Assembly: GCF_000218235.1 (NCBI RefSeq)
Contig: NZ_GL945017.1
Coordinates: 461,297 to 525,296 of the forward strand
Direction: 5' to 3'
Length of the DNA stretch: 64,000 bases
Origin: Hallella multisaccharivorax DSM 17128
GTDB taxonomy: Bacteria > Bacteroidota > Bacteroidia > Bacteroidales > Bacteroidaceae
Position 1 is the first letter of the stretch. Every line of letters begins with the position of its first letter. Below the pieces are notes generated by a model. That model was not told the origin of the DNA, searched no databases, and saw only the letters and a program-made list of their open reading frames with translations. Both the position numbers and the translations under genes were made by a program. Of this stretch, positions 27,698-36,876 are shown piece after piece.

Positions 27698-29117
27698 GCC
27701 CCGGCTGTGAGGGCTCGAGAAGCAACCCGAGCGGGTTGTTTATCTCGTTATAGGCTGTGCCGGGAATCATCACGACGTTACCATTCTTGTCTGTCATGTC
27801 TTGATAAGGTGTCTGCACGCCCTTTGCGTCCTTGGAATAGTCGGTGTAGGTATAGCGGTTGTGTCGGTCTACGGCTGCCTGACCGGTCACGTAGGGAGGC
27901 AGAATCGGAGAAAGCGCGAGAGCAGAACCAAGTACCGAACCCCATGTGGAGTTTGACTCTATGCCAGTACTCTTAATACGCGCATAAGACAGACTGACGC
28001 TGAAGTCGAGCTTGTTGAGGAACGAGCGGTCCTTTGTAACGTCAAAGATATTCATATTAGTGTTGGAGCGGAGCGTGAGGCAGTTATAGTTTGACTTGCC
28101 GTAGTTTCCACCCACAATGCCCTCCTGTTCGTAGTAGCCCATGGAAAGGTAGTATTTTACACGGTCGTTTCCACCATTGACAGATACATCGTGCTTCTCC
28201 ACTGGTGCGTTATCGTTGAAGACAAGGTACTGCCAGTCAGTACCGGTAGTGACCGCATTGCCATTGATGTCTATCGGATGGTAGGGGTCTGCATAGAGAG
28301 GAGCCATCCCTGAATTGACATACTGTTCGTTCTGCAGAATGGCATAATCGGTAGCATTGAGTACGTCTCGTTTACGCCATTTCGACTGCCAGCCATAGGA
28401 AAAATTATAGTTAATCTGAGCCTTTCCGCTCTTTCCTTGCTTGGTAGTGACGAGAATGACGCCATTAGCGGCACGCGCACCATAGATGGCACCGGAGGCA
28501 GCACCCTTGAGTACTTCAATACTCTCGATGTCATTGGGATTGAGAGCATCGATGCCAGAAGAGCCTTCGTAAGGGATGCCATCGATAATGTAAAGCGGAT
28601 CCGAGTTGTTGATGGTGCCAGTGCCACGCACACGAATACGGGCCGCGGCGCCAGGTTGTCCCGAGTTGGACGTGACATTGACACCGTCTGCAAGTCCTTT
28701 CAGTGCATTGTCCACACGTACAGGTGCCGTCTCAGCCAAATCAGAGGCGTCGATCTTAGCAATAGAGGCCGTCACCACACTTTTCTTCTGGACGCCATAA
28801 CCAATGACCACAATCTCGGAAAGATTCTTCCGATCCTCTAAAAGAGTAATGTGCATATCTGATGTGCCTTTCTTCTCCTGTGTAACATATCCTATATAAG
28901 AGATGGCAAGGGTTGCACCAGGCTGTCCTTTAAAGGTAAACTTACCATTGAGATCGGTCGCCGACCCGCGTGAGCTCCCTTTCTCCATGACAGAAGTACC
29001 GATGATAGGCTCGCCGGTCTTGTCGATGACAGTGCCGGAGAACAATGCATCCTGCGCCCAGGTCACAACGGTACACAGCAAAGATACCCATAGGATAGAG
29101 ATTCTTGCTTGTTTCAT
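27636..29117 (-). pseudogene. Truncated SusC/RagA-like TonB-dependent transporter
   Basis: The 493-residue product has a signal peptide, a carboxypeptidase-regulatory-like domain (about 25-100, with GEPIIGTSVMEKG), the SusC-specific plug (about 115-235, with GYGVQKKSVVTAS and GAIYGARAANGVILVTT) and the first part of the barrel. Normal SusC proteins have about 1000 residues, so half of the barrel is missing. The last about 25 codons run out of frame through the 3' remnant of a GH16 gene. A deletion has therefore removed the rest of SusC, presumably a SusD gene, and most of GH16. The protein cannot form a working transporter. A -7 box TATCTTTG lies upstream (complement of 29158-29165). Confidence 0.88.
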
Positions 29118-29157
29118 GTGATTTAAAGTTTAGTTTCGGTAATACAGTTTTCTGCCA

Positions 29158-29165
29158 CAAAGATA
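29158..29165 (-). promoter_or_regulatory. -7 box upstream of the truncated SusC gene
   Basis: TATCTTTG on the minus strand, 41 bp before the SusC start. No -33 TTTG was found at the expected distance. The rest of the 342-bp gap 29118-29459 shows no gene. Confidence 0.45.
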
Positions 29166-29459
29166 GTGAAAAAGGCAACATAGTTTTGAGCAGTTCTATA
29201 GAAAGTGGATACTTTCAAAGGTCATAGAATCATAATACTTTGGTTATCAGTATGATCTATCAATTATCCATACCTTACAAAAGTGGATGATTACATCGTT
29301 TTCGGATGATGTAACTTTCTATTGTCGAAGCACTATAACAAGGATCCGGACGAAAAAGTCCTCTGTCAATAGTTATACATGACGTTCGCATCAAACACCG
29401 GCGTTTATCAACAAGCATAAAGATCTTCAGCTTAAGGAGCTGTCAGACGGGAGAAGCAT

Positions 29460-31090
29460 TCAGCTAATACGCCCTAACTGCCGCACTTCATTCTCAAAGT
29501 CACTACGACTGCCCAATGCGCCGTTCTTTGTACGTGCACGATAATTGTAGATAGTGTTAGCAGAATAGTACAGGATGTCAGCTATCTTTCCAGAGTCGTC
29601 AATGCCTAACCAAATGAGCGCGAAGATTCTAACGGTCGCGTTGAGTCTATCGTCCCTGTCCGTCACAACACGACATTCTGGTCTGAGCAGGGCATTGAAG
29701 TCGCTGACGAATGTGGGGAACAATCCAAGAAAGGTTCTGTCGAAATGATCGTAAAACTCGTTAAGGTCGCTGTCCTTCTGTTCGAGGGAGCGCATCAGCT
29801 TAAGCAAATCATCGTCGTGATGACCTTTTATCATTTTTACGGTGCGCTTCCTCATTTCGTCCATGTGATCGATATAGTTAGCGCACAGCGACAGGAACTT
29901 ACCTATATAGACGGCCTTCACCCCATTGGCTTCGTGCAGCTACGCGTTAACGGTGGTAATGCGCTTGTTCTGATTTCTCAAATCAGTTCTTGCAACGAAG
30001 AGTTTTCTTCGCTGCCTGTTGGCATAGTAGAGCAAGAATAGCAGGGACGATGGCGAGCAAAGGTATCATGACCGTGATACGTTTAAGCCGTTGATTGGCC
30101 TGGGTTAGTTTCGCCTGGTACTCGTCACCTATAGACGAAAGGATCGACGAAATCTGCGAGGCGCGGAGATGGGCTCCAAAGGTCTGGGCGCAAGTCCACG
30201 AAAAGCGAATGTAGCGATAAGAGCGGTCGATATCCTTCCCACTCAGCATACCTGCCAGCGTCCACAGCGATCCCTGGTTCATGACAGCATGAGTGATGTC
30301 GCTCACTGTAGAGCGTGCCACCCAGTAAGTGACCTGCCTCACATCACCTAAAGCGATATGAATGAGGAAGCGGTAATAGGCCACCATGGCATATTCTCGT
30401 GATCTGTCATCTACTATCCGGCCCCATTTATCACAGATGTGCAGGGTCTCGTGGTAGTGCCCCTTGGCAAAAAGACTGTGGCACAATGCCTCCTTGTAGG
30501 CAGCTGTGCGCCGGTCAAGCACCGACAGCAGCAGACCTTCATATCGTCCCGAGAGGGCGTAACAGCTATATCGCACTGTCTCCAGCTTCGAGTAGTAAGC
30601 CACTTCGCCATACACATGACTCAAGGCATGATAGTAGGCGGCGAGCCCTTCCCGTGAGAGTTGACTTGTCCTGACCTTTCTCAGCAGACTGAAGGCATCC
30701 TCATACTGCCCCACCTCAGTAGTCTGGTCGGTGAGGCGCGACAGGCAATCTCCAACAAGGTCGGCACCCTCATCTGCTGCGCCTCACGGATGGCGACTTG
30801 CAGATAGAAGAAGGCTGAGTCATTCTTATAGGAGCGGAATTCTCCGAAGAGCTCACGGCTTACGGAATAGCGTGTCATCGGCTCAATGGCAGTCCGAAGC
30901 CTTTCCTCGAGTCCGTCTATGTGCAATTGCTTCGACCACACATACTTTGGAGAGGCCTTGATGGCAGTGTCGAGGCGTAAGAAGGTTCCCTGAATATCCA
31001 CTGTTTCTTGTGAATGGCACATAAGAACCGGAAAAGACAATAAGACAAGGAAAAGAAATCGGGCTATCAGATGATGAGATTGAGCATTCC
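29460..31090 (-). pseudogene. Broken DUF6377-type (SusR-like) membrane regulator
   Basis: Three open segments on the minus strand (about 31090-30681, 30714-29983 and 29921-29460) together match the layout of the intact regulator at 54989-56611. They cover a signal peptide, a TPR-like periplasmic part (FGEFRSYKNDSAFFYLQ), a transmembrane segment (MIPLLAIVPAILALLC), a helical stretch and a C-terminal helix-turn-helix (RIFALIWLGIDDSGKIADILYYSANTIYNYRA). A one-base frameshift lies near 30715-30730, another near 29985-30000, and an in-frame TAG follows in the linker (GCG TAG CTG). The gene is next to the truncated SusC gene and was presumably its regulator. Confidence 0.82.
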
Positions 31091-31108
31091 GAAGACTCAG
31101 ACATCACT

Positions 31109-32035
31109 TCATGATTTACAGACAGGCGAGTCGGCCGGGACATAATTGAAAATAGTCTTGCAGGCCTCGGCCGAGAACCGCTGGCCACTGGAAATGCACG
31201 CATCCCATTGTTGCTCAGTGAGCCCGGCGTCGATGTCGCGGCGGGTAATGTTGTTCTTCACCAAGCCAAAGAGAAAGCCTGCGTTGAAATTATCACCTGC
31301 ACCTATCGTGCTCACAGTCTCCATCGGCGTGACAGGATAGCGCTTACGTAACCCGTTGTCAGCATACAGGCTCACGGGGTTGGCGCCTGACGTGTAGATG
31401 AACTTCTTACAATAAAAACTGATCTCAGCCTGATACACCTTGTCGGGATTATCAAGCTTGTAGAGCACATCGAAGTCTTCGCGGGAACCACGGACTATAT
31501 CGGCATACTCGAGATTCTCAAGATAGTTAGGGGTAATCTTCATGACATCGTCCTTGTGCGAATTGCGATAATTGACATCATAATAGATGATGGCGCCATG
31601 GGCACGCGCATAGTCGAGCAGCCCCACTATCTGTGGACGGATAACAGGATTGACCGCATAAAACGAACCAAAAAGCACGATATCATCGGGTTGGATGTCT
31701 GGATAGACGAAGTCGAGCTGGTCATGAGGGTGGTCTTTATAAAAGATGTACTCCGCGTCGTTATTGTCGTCGAGGAACGCCAGCGAAACAGGAGACTTGG
31801 AACCAGGATAGACACTGACATTACTGGCATCGACACCGTTGTCCTTCAGAAACTTAATGATATTCTGCCCCACCCTGTCATGCCCCGCTTCACTGATAAA
31901 CGAGGTCGGCACACCAGCACGTGACAACGAAATAATGGCATTAAATGTGGAGCCGCCTGGGTAAGCGCCAATGGGCTGCTCCTTTTTGAATATGATGTCG
32001 AGAACTGTCTCGCCTATTCCTATCACCTTACGCAT
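31109..32035 (-). CDS. PfkB-family carbohydrate kinase (fructokinase-like)
   Basis: This 308-residue ribokinase-fold enzyme phosphorylates a sugar or nucleoside with ATP in the cytoplasm. It shows the first PfkB signature near the N-terminus (GAYPGGSTFNAIISLSRAG) and the second, with the catalytic aspartate, in TIGAGDNFNAGFLFG (about residues 248-262). A fructokinase-like role is the most common for such stand-alone members, but the substrate is unproven. The frame is open to 32137. ATG 32035 (MRKVIGIGE) is chosen because it starts the conserved first strand, and the -7 box (complement of 32062-32069) lies upstream of it. Confidence 0.9.
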   Translation of the reverse strand: MRKVIGIGETVLDIIFKKEQPIGAYPGGSTFNAIISLSRAGVPTSFISEAGHDRVGQNIIKFLKDNGVDASNVSVYPGSKSPVSLAFLDDNNDAEYIFYKDHPHDQLDFVYPDIQPDDIVLFGSFYAVNPVIRPQIVGLLDYARAHGAIIYYDVNYRNSHKDDVMKITPNYLENLEYADIVRGSREDFDVLYKLDNPDKVYQAEISFYCKKFIYTSGANPVSLYADNGLRKRYPVTPMETVSTIGAGDNFNAGFLFGLVKNNITRRDIDAGLTEQQWDACISSGQRFSAEACKTIFNYVPADSPVCKS

Positions 32036-32061
32036 AAATCCAATAATTGTTTTATCAATGG

Positions 32062-32123
32062 CAAAGATAATGCAAATGAGAGAGACTACAAAGAAATGAT
32101 TACAACTTTTTTCAGTAATTTTG
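32062..32123. promoter_or_regulatory. Divergent promoters for PfkB kinase (-) and M16 peptidase (+)
   Basis: The minus strand has TATCTTTG (complement of 32062-32069), 27 bp before the kinase ATG. The plus strand has TAATTTTG at 32116-32123, so the peptidase mRNA would start near 32129-32131, with almost no leader. Confidence 0.55.
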
Positions 32124-32136
32124 CAATATGGAAACA

Positions 32137-33360
32137 ATGAATTACATCACTTCTGTTCTTCCTAACGGTCTGCGAACCATTCATCTTCCTGCAGACTCGC
32201 CTGTGGTTTATCTCGGATACCAGATAGCCGCCGGATCCCGCAACGAACAGCCAGGCGAGGAAGGACTGGCCCACTTCTGCGAGCACACTACCTTCAAGGG
32301 TACCAAACGAAGGAGTGCCTGGAATATTCTCAACTGTCTCGAAAGCGTGGGAGGAAGTCTCAACGCCTACACTACGAAAGAATGCACGGTTTTCTATGCT
32401 GCTATTCCCGCCGACTATGTACGGCGTGCGGTGGACCTGCTCACCGACATGGTGTTCCACTCCGTCTATCCGCAAAAGGAGATCGACAAAGAGAAAGAGG
32501 TCATCTGTGATGAGATAGAAAGCTACAATGATTCGCCTTCCGACCTTATCTACGACGACTTCGAGAACATCCTTTTCAAGAGCCATCCCATCGGACACAA
32601 TATTCTTGGCACTACGGAGCGTGTGCGGTCATTCACTTCAAATGACGCTCTTCGTTTCACCCAACACTTCTACCGGCCTGAAAACATGGTGTTTTTTATG
32701 TATGGCGGTAAAAAGATTCCGCCTCTCCCCATTGATACCGCCATCCAAAGAGAGCCTCTCATCCCTGAATCTTCGGTTTCATCTGATTTTGAAAACGACG
32801 AGGCCGCCCACATTATCCGTAAGCGCGGCACCCATCAGGCGCACGTCATGATCGGGAGTCGCTCCTACAGCGGCCACGACAGTCTGTTGAGAGACCGGAT
32901 GAGTCTTTATCTGCTCAACAATATCTTGGGTGGACGAGGCATGAACGCAAGGCTCAACATCGTGCTCAGAGAGCATCGTGGACTGGTCTACACTGTAGAG
33001 AGCTCTATGATGACCTATGGCGATACGGGACTATGGTGCACCTATCTTGGATGCGATGAAATGGACGTAAAACGCTGTCTCAGCCTCGTCAAAAGAGAGC
33101 TTGACAAGGTTAGGGATACACCTCTTACACCTCATAAGCTGCTCTCTGCAAAGAAACAATTAAGGGGGCAGCTTACGATTGACTGCGACAATAGAGAGAA
33201 CTTTGCACTCGACTTTGGCAGTGTTTTCCTCTTTCACAACAAGATGAGAGACCTGGAAGCTCTGTTCAGAGATATTGACGCCGTCAATGTCGAAGACATA
33301 CAACGCGTGGCACAGCAGATCTTCAATCCTGAGAGGCTCACCACTCTTATCTATAAATAA
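32137..33360 (+). CDS. M16-family zinc metallopeptidase
   Basis: The protein is a pitrilysin-family peptidase, like the processing peptidases PqqL/YmxG. The zinc site is HFCEH (the inverted HxxEH motif, about residues 46-50) with the distal glutamate in EKEVICDEIE about 75 residues later. The second, inactive half-domain (about 190-407) includes YLLNNILGGRGMNARL and the R-Y pair region. The length (407 residues) is normal for a single-chain half-size member. The first ATG at 32128 lies only 5 bp after the -7 box, so ATG 32137 (MNYITSVLPNG, the family start) is preferred. The methyltransferase gene begins 3 bp after the stop. Confidence 0.9.
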   Translation: MNYITSVLPNGLRTIHLPADSPVVYLGYQIAAGSRNEQPGEEGLAHFCEHTTFKGTKRRSAWNILNCLESVGGSLNAYTTKECTVFYAAIPADYVRRAVDLLTDMVFHSVYPQKEIDKEKEVICDEIESYNDSPSDLIYDDFENILFKSHPIGHNILGTTERVRSFTSNDALRFTQHFYRPENMVFFMYGGKKIPPLPIDTAIQREPLIPESSVSSDFENDEAAHIIRKRGTHQAHVMIGSRSYSGHDSLLRDRMSLYLLNNILGGRGMNARLNIVLREHRGLVYTVESSMMTYGDTGLWCTYLGCDEMDVKRCLSLVKRELDKVRDTPLTPHKLLSAKKQLRGQLTIDCDNRENFALDFGSVFLFHNKMRDLEALFRDIDAVNVEDIQRVAQQIFNPERLTTLIYK

Positions 33361-33362
33361 CT

Positions 33363-34634
33363 ATGAATATTACCGATGAAACCGTTGATTTTATTCGTTT
33401 GCACCGTCTCGATGATGTCAGGCAATTAGCTCTCAAAGGCAATCGCAATCCCAAAGTTGACTTATCCTTTGCCTTAGACCAAATACAGGGCTGGCAAACT
33501 GCAAGAAAGAAGTTGCCGACCTGGGCGACAACAGAAGGCGTCGTCTATCCTCCACATCTCAACATGGAGCAGTGTTCCAGCGAGGCCACAGCAAGATACA
33601 AAGGAAGGTATTTCTCCCTGTCAGGACTTTGCCACCAGGCCACGCTCTTCGATCTGACGGGCGGATTCGGCGTTGACTTCTCATTGATGTCGGGATACTT
33701 CGCCCACGCCGTCTATGTGGAGCGCAACCCGGAACTGGCAGAAGTGGCCACCTACAACTTCCGTATGCTCGGACTGCACAATGTCGAGTCGGTAAACGCT
33801 GACGGCGTGGATTATCTTTTACAACACATTCCCCTGAAATCTTCCCGCAATGATGATGTGGCCGACACCGTTGTCTATCTTGATCCCGCAAGAAGAAATA
33901 CCACCGGACAAAAGGTTTTCCGCATAGAAGACTGCACTCCCTGCTTGCTTGCCATCCGGAACGACCTGCTTCAACGAGCCGATGTAGTGATGATTAAGTT
34001 TTCACCAATGCTCGATTGGCACGAGGCTGTGCGTCAACTCTTGTCCGACCTGCCTACCGAAGCGTGCCTGCCCAGCTGTGAGGTGCACATCATCTCAGTT
34101 AAAAACGAATGCAAAGAGCTCCTGATCATTTTGGCAACCCATCGCCAGCATTGCAAACGGCCCACTAAAATCGTCTGTGTCAACGACAACTCCGTATTCG
34201 AGACTGATGACACTCCGACAGCACCCTTGCTGACGGAAGACGATGCTTTTTCAGAAAGCAGTTGCTATCTCTTCGTACCCAACGCCTCTGTCATGAAAGC
34301 TGGCGTGTTCGGACAACTGTCCAAGACCCTCGGTATCACCATGCTCGATCACGACTCACATATATATATAAGCTCCCACGACCTTCCGGCATTCCCCGGC
34401 AGGCGGTTCAAAGTAAACGACATCGCCACGGTGAATAAGCGAGAACTGCATCAGAAGCTTAGAGACATCACCCAAGCCAACGTTTCTGTACGCAATTTCC
34501 CACTTACGGCAGAGGAGCTTCGTAAACGGCTTAAACTGAAGGACGGCGGACAGACCTATCTTTTCGCCACTACATTCAAAGGCAGGCATCTCATCTTTAT
34601 TGCCACTGCCAACCTGACATCTGCCAACAATTGA
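33363..34634 (+). CDS. Class I SAM-dependent methyltransferase with THUMP-like C-terminal domain
   Basis: The 423-residue protein has an N-terminal helical region and a Rossmann methyltransferase core (about 95-260). SAM-binding motif I is LFDLTGGFGVDFS, motif II is VERNP, and YLDPARR lies near residue 175. The C-terminal 70 residues match the THUMP-like domain found in this Bacteroidetes family (RKRLKLKDGGQTYLFATT). The DPARR motif and THUMP-like module point to RNA, probably tRNA or rRNA, as substrate. The start lies 3 bp after the M16 peptidase stop, so the two genes are translated from one mRNA. Confidence 0.85.
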   Translation: MNITDETVDFIRLHRLDDVRQLALKGNRNPKVDLSFALDQIQGWQTARKKLPTWATTEGVVYPPHLNMEQCSSEATARYKGRYFSLSGLCHQATLFDLTGGFGVDFSLMSGYFAHAVYVERNPELAEVATYNFRMLGLHNVESVNADGVDYLLQHIPLKSSRNDDVADTVVYLDPARRNTTGQKVFRIEDCTPCLLAIRNDLLQRADVVMIKFSPMLDWHEAVRQLLSDLPTEACLPSCEVHIISVKNECKELLIILATHRQHCKRPTKIVCVNDNSVFETDDTPTAPLLTEDDAFSESSCYLFVPNASVMKAGVFGQLSKTLGITMLDHDSHIYISSHDLPAFPGRRFKVNDIATVNKRELHQKLRDITQANVSVRNFPLTAEELRKRLKLKDGGQTYLFATTFKGRHLIFIATANLTSANN

Positions 34635-34700
34635 CTGCCATCAAGCGGATTGACGACCGTCAAGAAAGTTCGAAATTCGTCTACAATTCAAGTCAAAAAC

Positions 34701-34731
34701 TTGGTCAAGCAGCTCAAAGGCACTAACTTTG
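34701..34731 (+). promoter_or_regulatory. Promoter of the 30-codon gene
   Basis: The -7 box TAACTTTG lies at 34724-34731 with a weak -33 CTTG/TTGG at 34700-34704. The leader to ATG 34780 would be about 43 nt and includes a purine-rich ribosome binding site (gagaaagga). Confidence 0.6.
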
Positions 34732-34779
34732 CACCGCATTAAGAAAATAAGACAATAATAATAGAGAAAGGATAACATT

Positions 34780-34872
34780 ATGACATTCAGTACATTTATC
34801 GCAGTAGCAGCATTGATGTTTGGACTGCTCGCACTCGAAGGCGTTCACATGGATAGAAATGCAGAGGCCTAA
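34780..34872 (+). CDS. Small membrane peptide of 30 residues
   Basis: This short reading frame encodes MTFSTFIAVAALMFGLLALE, then GVHMDRNAEA. Residues about 4-19 form one hydrophobic helix long enough to enter or span the inner membrane, followed by a short polar tail. It has its own TAACTTTG box, a good ribosome binding site (gagaaagga, about 8 bp before the ATG) and a strong terminator 62 bp after the stop, so it is a complete transcription unit. No family is recognised. It could modulate a membrane complex or be a toxin-like peptide; neither is shown. The transcript continues about 60 nt past the stop without another clear frame. Confidence 0.6.
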   Translation: MTFSTFIAVAALMFGLLALEGVHMDRNAEA

Positions 34873-34933
34873 GACTTATTGAAGAAAGATTGGAGGAAAA
34901 GCTAAGACAAAGCATAGAAATAACAACATATAT

Positions 34934-34973
34934 AGACCGCTGTCGGAGAACAAATCTGGCAGCGGTCTTTTTA
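34934..34973 (+). terminator. Intrinsic terminator of the 30-codon gene
   Basis: AGACCGCTG (34934-34942) pairs perfectly with CAGCGGTCT (34960-34968), followed by T-rich ttttta. The loop is 17 nt and includes a possible extra pair. Confidence 0.88.
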
Positions 34974-35005
34974 GTTGCCATTTTCAGATGTTAATAATCT
35001 ACAAA

Positions 35006-36055
35006 TCAATTCTCTATTTTGTCGCAGTTAGAAGCTAACTCTTTGAGTTTCAATCGGCAATCCTCAAGTATATTGACGACCTCATCTACCGTATCTGCCC
35101 GCAACATAGCAATGCGCGTCTGCCGGAAATTAGGAATATTCTTGAATATCGGCGACGCAGCAAGGTGGCGTCGGGTGTGCAAGATGCCCCTGTATTCATC
35201 TATACGCTCCACATTGATGAGCAATTGCTTTTTCAGGATGTCTATCTTATCATCTATCGTTAAGGGTGCAGCAGGTATGTTATCTGCGCCCTTATCCTTT
35301 ACTTCCAGGCCCTCTACTCCATTCATATAATCTCTGCACTCCTTGAAAAACCAAGGCCTCCCGAAGGTAGCGCGACCTATCATTACGGCATCAACATCGT
35401 ATTTATCAAACGCTTCCTCAGCCATCTCAGGCGTCGTAATGTCTCCATTTCCGATGATAGGGATGTGAATGCGGGGATTGCGCTTCACTTCGCCGATCAG
35501 AGTCCAGTCGGCATTACCCGTGTACATTTGCGAGCGGGTGCGGCCATGAATGGTAAGTGCTTGAATGCCACAGTCCTGCAGCTGTTCAGCCAAAGTAGTG
35601 ATTATCAGGTTTTCCTTATCCCATCCCAGGCGTGTCTTGGCAGTGACGGGAGTGTGAACGGCATTCACCACAGCCTTTGCTATCTCCAGCATACGGGGAA
35701 TATCCTTCAGCAATCCGGCTCCGGCACCTTTACCCGCCACCTTCTTCACAGGACAGCCGAAATTCAAGTCAATAATGTCTGGATGGAAAGTCTCTACAAT
35801 CTTGGCTGCCTCTACCATGGAGTCTACATCCTTGCCATAGATTTGTATGCCCACAGGACGCTCGTCATCGTCTACTTTCATCTTCGACAAAGTGCTTGAA
35901 ATACAGCGTATTATCGCCTCAGCCGCCACAAATTCCGTATACACCATCGCCGCGCCGTAACGCTTACACAGCTTGCGGAAACCAATATCAGTCACATCCT
36001 CCATGGGTGCAAGGAATAACGGCCTGCTACCAAAGTCTATATTACCTATCTTCAT
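35006..36055 (-). CDS. dusB: tRNA-dihydrouridine synthase (DusB-like)
   Basis: This flavoenzyme reduces uridines in the D-loop of tRNA. The 349 residues form a TIM barrel with FLAPMEDVTDIGFRKLC (FMN contact) at the start, the catalytic cysteine in NFGCPVKKVAGKGAG (about residues 100-114), TAKTRLGW, and HGRTRSQMYTGNADW. The frame is open to 36121 but ATG 36055 (MKIGNIDFGSRPL) begins the family N-terminus. A -7 box TAACTTTG (complement of 36091-36098) fits this start. It is a single-gene unit, convergent with the 30-codon gene. Confidence 0.93.
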   Translation of the reverse strand: MKIGNIDFGSRPLFLAPMEDVTDIGFRKLCKRYGAAMVYTEFVAAEAIIRCISSTLSKMKVDDDERPVGIQIYGKDVDSMVEAAKIVETFHPDIIDLNFGCPVKKVAGKGAGAGLLKDIPRMLEIAKAVVNAVHTPVTAKTRLGWDKENLIITTLAEQLQDCGIQALTIHGRTRSQMYTGNADWTLIGEVKRNPRIHIPIIGNGDITTPEMAEEAFDKYDVDAVMIGRATFGRPWFFKECRDYMNGVEGLEVKDKGADNIPAAPLTIDDKIDILKKQLLINVERIDEYRGILHTRRHLAASPIFKNIPNFRQTRIAMLRADTVDEVVNILEDCRLKLKELASNCDKIEN

Positions 36056-36346
36056 TTTCTTTATTGCGTGTTTTCTATGGAAGAATGCTGCAAAGTTACT
36101 GCTTTTACCTATGAAAGCCACTACTTTGGACGGATTTTAAAAATGAATGCCGGAAGAGGAGGTTTCAGCAGCGGGCGTCACCAAAAGTTACTCACAAACA
36201 TCGGGACAGCTCTACAACCCAAAGAGACAAGCATAGAGCATACGATATCGATTCGTGTAAATATTTATAGCAAAAAAAAACATCATGGCGGACAGGCGTT
36301 TTAGAGATAGCACGACGACATCTATATGCTGTAAATGCCTTGAAAG

Positions 36347-36370
36347 TGACTTTTTAGTCATAAAAAGTCA
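36347..36370. repeat. Inverted repeat in the dusB-frd gap
   Basis: TGACTTTTTA (36347-36356) and TAAAAAGTCA (36361-36370) form a perfect 10-bp inverted repeat around a 4-base loop. There is no gene nearby; function unknown. The 821-bp gap 36056-36876 otherwise holds the dusB -7 box, the 22-bp array and the frd promoter. Confidence 0.55.
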
Positions 36371-36420
36371 GTCTGGAACCGCCCTTCTTACAGAATGGAG
36401 ACGCGTGCACACCCTTATCG

Positions 36421-36486
36421 CATGCCCTTTACGCCGTCATCGTGGCGCCAATCCACTGTAGAGGCAACGCGATTCAACCGTAATGA
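36421..36486. repeat. Degenerate 22-bp repeat array, 3 units
   Basis: Three units of 22 bp (36421, 36443, 36465) keep the pattern atgcc(c)tttacgccgt...gaggc of the arrays at 305 and 23902, with many substitutions. This copy is the most decayed. Confidence 0.6.
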
Positions 36487-36738
36487 GAAACTGAAAAGAA
36501 TGGATTACGAGAGCCATTTTTATTAATAAGCTGACAGACAACAACTTGCATTTAACGTCTAAATATGGCATTTTTTTGAAGGAACGGCAAGACTGGCTGT
36601 AAAAAAGCGATTCTCAGCGTGTGTTTTGTCAAAGAAAATGAGCGCAGGATAGTGAGCACATTTACAACCCTGTATACCCATAACCATGAAAAACGCATGA
36701 TAAAATGATGCAGAATGCGGAAAAATTAAAGTATTAGA

Positions 36739-36770
36739 TTTGCGCAATCGCTAAAATAATCGTATTTTTG
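36739..36770 (+). promoter_or_regulatory. Promoter of the fumarate reductase operon
   Basis: TTTG at 36739-36742, a 20-bp spacer, and TATTTTTG at 36763-36770 match the Bacteroidetes consensus. The leader to ATG 36877 is about 100 nt. Confidence 0.75.
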
Positions 36771-36876
36771 CAGCGGGAACGCACGGCTTCTACCTAAGAT
36801 CGCAGTACGCGTATACCCAAAAATGACTTATATACAAAAACATAACATTTATATTATTTTTAAAAATCAATCATTT

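Noticed and set aside
34620-34700. A third 22-bp-type array with ttgac/tcaag motifs
   Set aside because: The motifs recur at about 19-20 bp and irregularly; no constant period could be shown.
36068-36304. 78-codon plus-strand frame after the dusB promoter
   Set aside because: No ribosome binding site or recognisable domain, and it overlaps the dusB promoter.
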